A stretch of DNA of 64,000 bases from Bacteroidales bacterium (GTDB lineage Bacteria; Bacteroidota; Bacteroidia; Bacteroidales; F082). The stretch covers positions 1 through 64,000 of the forward strand of contig JAEEON010000005.1 of assembly GCA_016284305.1 (NCBI GenBank), in the 5' to 3' direction. The translations under genes and the position numbers were made by a program. This document shows, piece by piece, positions 60,578 through 64,000 of this stretch (position 1 is its first letter; every line of letters begins with the position of its first letter). The notes below the pieces were generated by a model that was not told where the DNA came from, ran no database searches, and was given only the letters and a program-made list of their open reading frames with translations.

Positions 60578-61594
60578 ATGTTAAACAAAGAAAATGTTAT
60601 TGAAGTACTGAAAGATGTCATCTACTTCCCCAAGGGAGATAATATCATCAACTTGAATATGGTTGATAACCTGATGGTTAGAGAAGATGGCATCCGTTTC
60701 GACTTGATTGTGGAGCAACAAGACGACCCGAAAAATGATATTTTAGTGAATGCTGCCAATCGCACTTTGAAAGAGGTGTTTGGCGATATCAACATAGACA
60801 TCAAGGTGAAGCCTGAAGAGAAGGCTTTGTCGAAGGTGAAGCACATCATAGCTGTAGCTTCGGGCAAGGGTGGTGTAGGTAAGTCAACGGTGGCTGCCAA
60901 TTTGGCAGTCGCTTTGGCGCGTGCCAACCAGCGAGTTGGCCTCATTGACGCCGACATTTATGGCCCTTCGGTGCCGATGATGTTTGGCGCAGAATATGAG
61001 CAGCCAGCTTGTTTCGAGAAAGACGGCAAGTCGGTGATGGTTCCCGTGGAGCGTTATGGCATCAAGCTGCTTTCCATTGGCTTTTTTGTTGATACTGACC
61101 GCCCTTTGATTTGGCGTGGACCTATGGCTACCAGCGCCCTTAACCAGCTGATGAACGACGCCCTTTGGGGTGAACTCGACTGGTTGGTGGTGGATATGCC
61201 TCCTGGGACGGGTGACATCCAGCTCACTTTGGCTCAGCAGTTCAAGGTGTCGGGTGCGGTTATCGTGACGACGCCGCAGAAGGTGGCTTTTGCCGATGTG
61301 CTTCGCGCTGCCATGATGTTCAAGGAAGAGGCCTTGCAGATCCCAATCTATGGATTAGTCGAGAACATGGCTTATTTCACTCCTTCAGACATGCCTGAGA
61401 AGAAGTATTACATCTTTGGCAAGGACATGGGCCAGGAGTTTGCCGACCGGCTTGGTACCAAGTTGCTGGGTCAGATTCCGATGGTGGAAAAAATCGCCGA
61501 GAGTGGTGACAATGGCACGCCTCTTGCGTTGGATGGTGACTCGCCAGTGGCGAAGGCCTTTGACGGTATCGCTCAGGCTATTATCAACGCTTAA
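60578..61594 (+). CDS. mrp: Mrp/NBP35 family Fe-S cluster carrier ATPase
   Basis: A 338-residue P-loop ATPase. An N-terminal MIP18-like domain (about 1-85) precedes the deviant Walker A ASGKGGVGKST near residues 93-103, then LIDADIYGPSVPMMFG and VVDMPPGTGDIQLTL. The VENMAYF region is followed by EKKYYIFG without the CxxC seen in some relatives. It probably carries Fe-S clusters to client proteins. It is followed 12 bases later by nifU, which supports that role. Confidence 0.92.
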   Translation: MLNKENVIEVLKDVIYFPKGDNIINLNMVDNLMVREDGIRFDLIVEQQDDPKNDILVNAANRTLKEVFGDINIDIKVKPEEKALSKVKHIIAVASGKGGVGKSTVAANLAVALARANQRVGLIDADIYGPSVPMMFGAEYEQPACFEKDGKSVMVPVERYGIKLLSIGFFVDTDRPLIWRGPMATSALNQLMNDALWGELDWLVVDMPPGTGDIQLTLAQQFKVSGAVIVTTPQKVAFADVLRAAMMFKEEALQIPIYGLVENMAYFTPSDMPEKKYYIFGKDMGQEFADRLGTKLLGQIPMVEKIAESGDNGTPLALDGDSPVAKAFDGIAQAIINA

Positions 61595-61606
61595 ACTCAA
61601 CAAGAC

Positions 61607-61849
61607 ATGAAAGAGCAAATTGAGAAACGGGTAAAAAATATTCTTGAGCAAGTGCGTCCTTACCTGCAGCAGGATGGCGGTGACGTAAACTTTGTGGAGC
61701 TCACCGATGACATGGTCGTCATGGTTGAGCTTACGGGAGCCTGTGGTAGCTGCCCATATAGCACCATGACTCTCAAGAACGGCATCGAAAGCGTCATGAA
61801 AAAATCCATTCCGGAAATCAAAGCAGTGGAGCAGGTGCAAGATTTTTGA
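61607..61849 (+). CDS. NifU C-terminal-like Fe-S scaffold
   Basis: An 80-residue NifU-type scaffold. It has RPYLQQDGGDVNFVEL and the cluster-binding pair GACGSCPYS (Cys about 46 and 49). Fe-S clusters assembled here could be passed to Mrp, encoded directly upstream in the same operon. Its length is normal for the stand-alone form. Confidence 0.92.
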   Translation: MKEQIEKRVKNILEQVRPYLQQDGGDVNFVELTDDMVVMVELTGACGSCPYSTMTLKNGIESVMKKSIPEIKAVEQVQDF

Positions 61850-61877
61850 CTTACCTATCATTTTTTTGTTATTTTTG
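61845..61877 (+). promoter_or_regulatory. Promoter for the T9SS surface protein
   Basis: TTTG (61845-61848) and TATTTTTG (61870-61877) are 21 bases apart. The -33 element overlaps the nifU stop region. Confidence 0.6.
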
Positions 61878-61921
61878 CAGGGAAGAGATTGTCAATTTAT
61901 GTCAAAATAAAACAAATTACC

Positions 61922-63571
61922 ATGAAAAGAAATTTACTTTCAATCCTAATGTTATTTGCACTGGTGGCTATTTCGGCTGCCGGCTATGCACAGAAGACCT
62001 ATACGAAGGTCACCACGGCCGCAGGTCTTGAAGCAGATGCTCAGTACCTCATTGTCGGATACGATGAAGATGGCACTGCTTATGCGATGAGTTATCAAAA
62101 AACTAACAACCGTCATGCTGTCGTTGTTGAGTCATCGGGTGATGCTGTTACGGCAACAGTGGCCACTGACGCGAGCAACCAGTCAGATCCTTACGAGTTA
62201 ACCCTTGGTGGATCCACTGGAGCTTGGACACTCTACGATGCTCTTGCTGGGGGCTATCTGTATGCTTCGAGCAGCAGCAGCAATCAGTTGAAGACCCAAG
62301 CGAACAACAATGCCAATGGCGAGTGGCAAATCACCTTCAATGCCGATGGCACTGCCGAGGTGATTTCCCAAGGCGATAACGAACGCAACAACATGCGTTA
62401 CAACCCTAACAATGGTACGCCGCTGTTTAGCTGCTATGCCAGCACCTCCAGTGTCGATACCCGCGTTTGTTTCTTCAAGGCTGGCGGTACTTCCGAACCC
62501 GATCCTGAACCGAGCAACTATCCCACCAACTTCACCGCCACAGTGCATAAGAATGAGATTACGCTTTCTTGGACTGATGCCACTGGTGCTCAACTTCCTT
62601 CAAAATATCTGGTGGTTTGCTCCACGGGTACGATTACTGTTCCCACGGACGGTGTCCCGGTAGCTGATGGCGATATGGCTCACAACGTTGCCTATGGCGT
62701 TCAGACCGCGGTCTTCTCTAACTTGGACGGTAACACCACCTATAACTTTGCTATCTTCCCGTACACCAACAGTGGATCCAATATCGACTACAAGACCAGC
62801 AGTGGTTATCCAACAACCAATGCCCAAACCGAAGATGTTTATGTATTGCTCAATGAGTCCTTTGAATCCGACCTCGGTGTGTTCACTGCCTATAATGTGT
62901 ATGGTGATCAGGATTGGCATCCAGCCACCTATCAAGGCAATAGCTACGCTTATATTAATGGCTATGCTAACCAAGCCGCCCATCAGAATGAGGATTGGTT
63001 GATCAGCCCACAGTTGAATGGCAACTATGCCACGATTAGCCTGAAATTCAGAACGGCCAAGAGCTATGAAGGAGATGATCTTCGTTTGATGGTCTCCTCC
63101 GATTACGATGGCGTCAGCGAGCCCAGCGACTTTGAATGGACTGAGTTGACTGACCTTTTTGATTGGTCAACTTCAAACTATGAATGGGTTTCTTCAGGAG
63201 AGTACAATATCAAGGGTGAAGTTGGAGAGCATTTCTACATCGCCTTTGTTTATACTAGCTCTGACAATGTTGCTGCTGCTTGGCAAGTCGATGACGTGAT
63301 GATTACTGCCAGCTCGCCTACCGGTGTCGCTGAGCAAGCTGCCAAGAGCATCAACGTCAAACCGAATCCTGCCACTGACGCCATCCGTTTCGAACTGAGC
63401 CAGCAGGCACAGGTGACGGTGTTTGACCTCAGCGGACGTAGAATCTCTGAGTCCCGCATGAGTGCCGGCACCTCTTCGATGAATGTCGCCACCCTCGAAA
63501 ACGGCATCTACTTCCTGAGTGTCATCTATGCCGATGGCTCTAAAGAAGTGGCTCGTTTTGTCAAATTCTAA
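61922..63571 (+). CDS. T9SS-secreted adhesin-like protein
   Basis: A 549-residue surface protein with a signal peptide ending AAGYAQ (about residue 24). An N-terminal region repeats short Asn/Ser-rich strands. A fibronectin-like stretch (about 200-290) and a cleaved-adhesin / choice-of-anchor J domain follow (LNESFESDLGVFTAYN, EDWLISPQLNGNYAT). The C-terminal T9SS sorting domain starts VKPNPATDAIRF and ends EVARFVKF. It likely binds host or matrix material. The ATG at 61922 follows a -7 box and begins the signal peptide. Confidence 0.85.
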   Translation: MKRNLLSILMLFALVAISAAGYAQKTYTKVTTAAGLEADAQYLIVGYDEDGTAYAMSYQKTNNRHAVVVESSGDAVTATVATDASNQSDPYELTLGGSTGAWTLYDALAGGYLYASSSSSNQLKTQANNNANGEWQITFNADGTAEVISQGDNERNNMRYNPNNGTPLFSCYASTSSVDTRVCFFKAGGTSEPDPEPSNYPTNFTATVHKNEITLSWTDATGAQLPSKYLVVCSTGTITVPTDGVPVADGDMAHNVAYGVQTAVFSNLDGNTTYNFAIFPYTNSGSNIDYKTSSGYPTTNAQTEDVYVLLNESFESDLGVFTAYNVYGDQDWHPATYQGNSYAYINGYANQAAHQNEDWLISPQLNGNYATISLKFRTAKSYEGDDLRLMVSSDYDGVSEPSDFEWTELTDLFDWSTSNYEWVSSGEYNIKGEVGEHFYIAFVYTSSDNVAAAWQVDDVMITASSPTGVAEQAAKSINVKPNPATDAIRFELSQQAQVTVFDLSGRRISESRMSAGTSSMNVATLENGIYFLSVIYADGSKEVARFVKF

Positions 63572-63574
63572 ACG

Positions 63575-64000
63575 TTGAAAAAGATATTTCTCATAATTGC
63601 CTTGTTCTCCATCTGCCAGGGATACTCCCAGCAGATGGAGACTTCGCGTTATGAGGTGACCCGTTGGGGAAAGAACCAAGGCTGTCATTTCGAGTCATTT
63701 CATGAGGACGGCGGAATGATGGTTTATGAAACCGACCAGACTGATGAGAGCAAGAACCATTTGTGGAATTTCGTCAGTCTTGACAGTTGCCTCTATGAGC
63801 TACAAACGGAACAGATCTCATTGCCAGCAAAGTTCAGCTTCTTCGACTCCAAAAGCTCATCGCAATGGGCGGCTTTTGTGTTCCTCAATGAGAAAAGCTC
63901 CCGATCCGACTCCATCCCTTTCATTGTCGTTGCCTATAATCGTTATGAGCAGTCGTTCAGTACTATCCATGCCAGTCTTCCCGAACGTTCCTCTTTGTTG
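63575..64000 (+). CDS. Exported protein of unknown function (3' end beyond window)
   Basis: 142 codons are visible from a TTG start (KKIFLIIALFSICQGYSQQ forms a signal peptide). The body (YEVTRWGKNQGCHFESFHE and onwards) matches no family I recognise. It starts four bases after the preceding stop, so it is co-transcribed with the T9SS protein. The frame remains open to the window edge. Confidence 0.65.
   Translation, partial: MKKIFLIIALFSICQGYSQQMETSRYEVTRWGKNQGCHFESFHEDGGMMVYETDQTDESKNHLWNFVSLDSCLYELQTEQISLPAKFSFFDSKSSSQWAAFVFLNEKSSRSDSIPFIVVAYNRYEQSFSTIHASLPERSSLL

Overview
The window is chromosomal DNA from a member of the Bacteroidota, most likely an anaerobic, fermentative Bacteroidales. 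Several independent signs agree. Nearly every transcription unit is preceded by the phylum's TAnnTTTG -7 promoter box. No Shine-Dalgarno pattern is evident. Three proteins carry or resemble type IX secretion (T9SS) C-terminal sorting domains, and PorZ and GldH homologues are present. Lineage markers include an UpxY/NusG-like antiterminator, a B12-dependent ribonucleotide reductase and a tryptophanase resembling that of Porphyromonas. No rRNA, CRISPR array, prophage or insertion sequence was seen; there are two tRNA genes.

Layout. 1-4.2 kb: the 5' part of lysS, then a visibly AT-rich accessory segment with a secreted protein of unknown function, a highly structured untranslated leader and a small-ORF/GNAT pair. 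4.2-10.4 kb: holB, an M23 peptidase-gmk-nadD operon, a CBS-containing ClC channel, xth and tRNA-Arg(CCU). 10.4-18.9 kb: porZ-recO facing a polysaccharide-export operon (wza-wzc-upxY-coiled-coil gene), with gldH upstream of it. 18.9-25.2 kb: a cell-wall run of mrdA-rodA, a lytic transglycosylase, a DUF4837 lipoprotein and an HsdR_N-like protein. 25.2-31.3 kb: nrdJ and a large peptidase-like/TolB-propeller/outer-membrane hybrid. 31.4-43.1 kb: an MBL hydrolase, rocD, a HAD-GNAT fusion, a DUF4421 protein, a membrane-anchored LuxR-type regulator, a TonB-dependent-receptor-like protein, an exported nitroreductase, dus and lnt. 43.1-52.9 kb: a glycosyltransferase, tRNA-Phe and an envelope operon (FadL-like OMP, TPR protein, lptC, CNNM protein, ppiD), then a C69 dipeptidase. 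53-64 kb: tnaA with a long leader and a coupled membrane gene, a T9SS endonuclease, purL, a GNAT, mrp-nifU and a T9SS surface protein followed by a partial gene.

Most genes are envelope functions (peptidoglycan synthesis and turnover, LPS and lipoprotein maturation, T9SS, polysaccharide export) mixed with housekeeping enzymes. The most unusual content is in repeats and RNA rather than in a defence island. (1) A palindromic CGTCATTGCGAG element lies in frame inside dus, and a related element lies intergenically near 33.4 kb. (2) A GAAGNNA heptad family occurs at four loci, supplies the stop codon of nadD and encodes a Lys/Glu linker in nrdJ. (3) A 113-bp compound tandem repeat contains the stop codon of a TonB-receptor-like gene. 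(4) A roughly 115-nt hairpin with strand-specific G-U pairs sits in the leader of the AT-rich secreted-protein gene. (5) The tnaA leader holds a 19-codon ORF.
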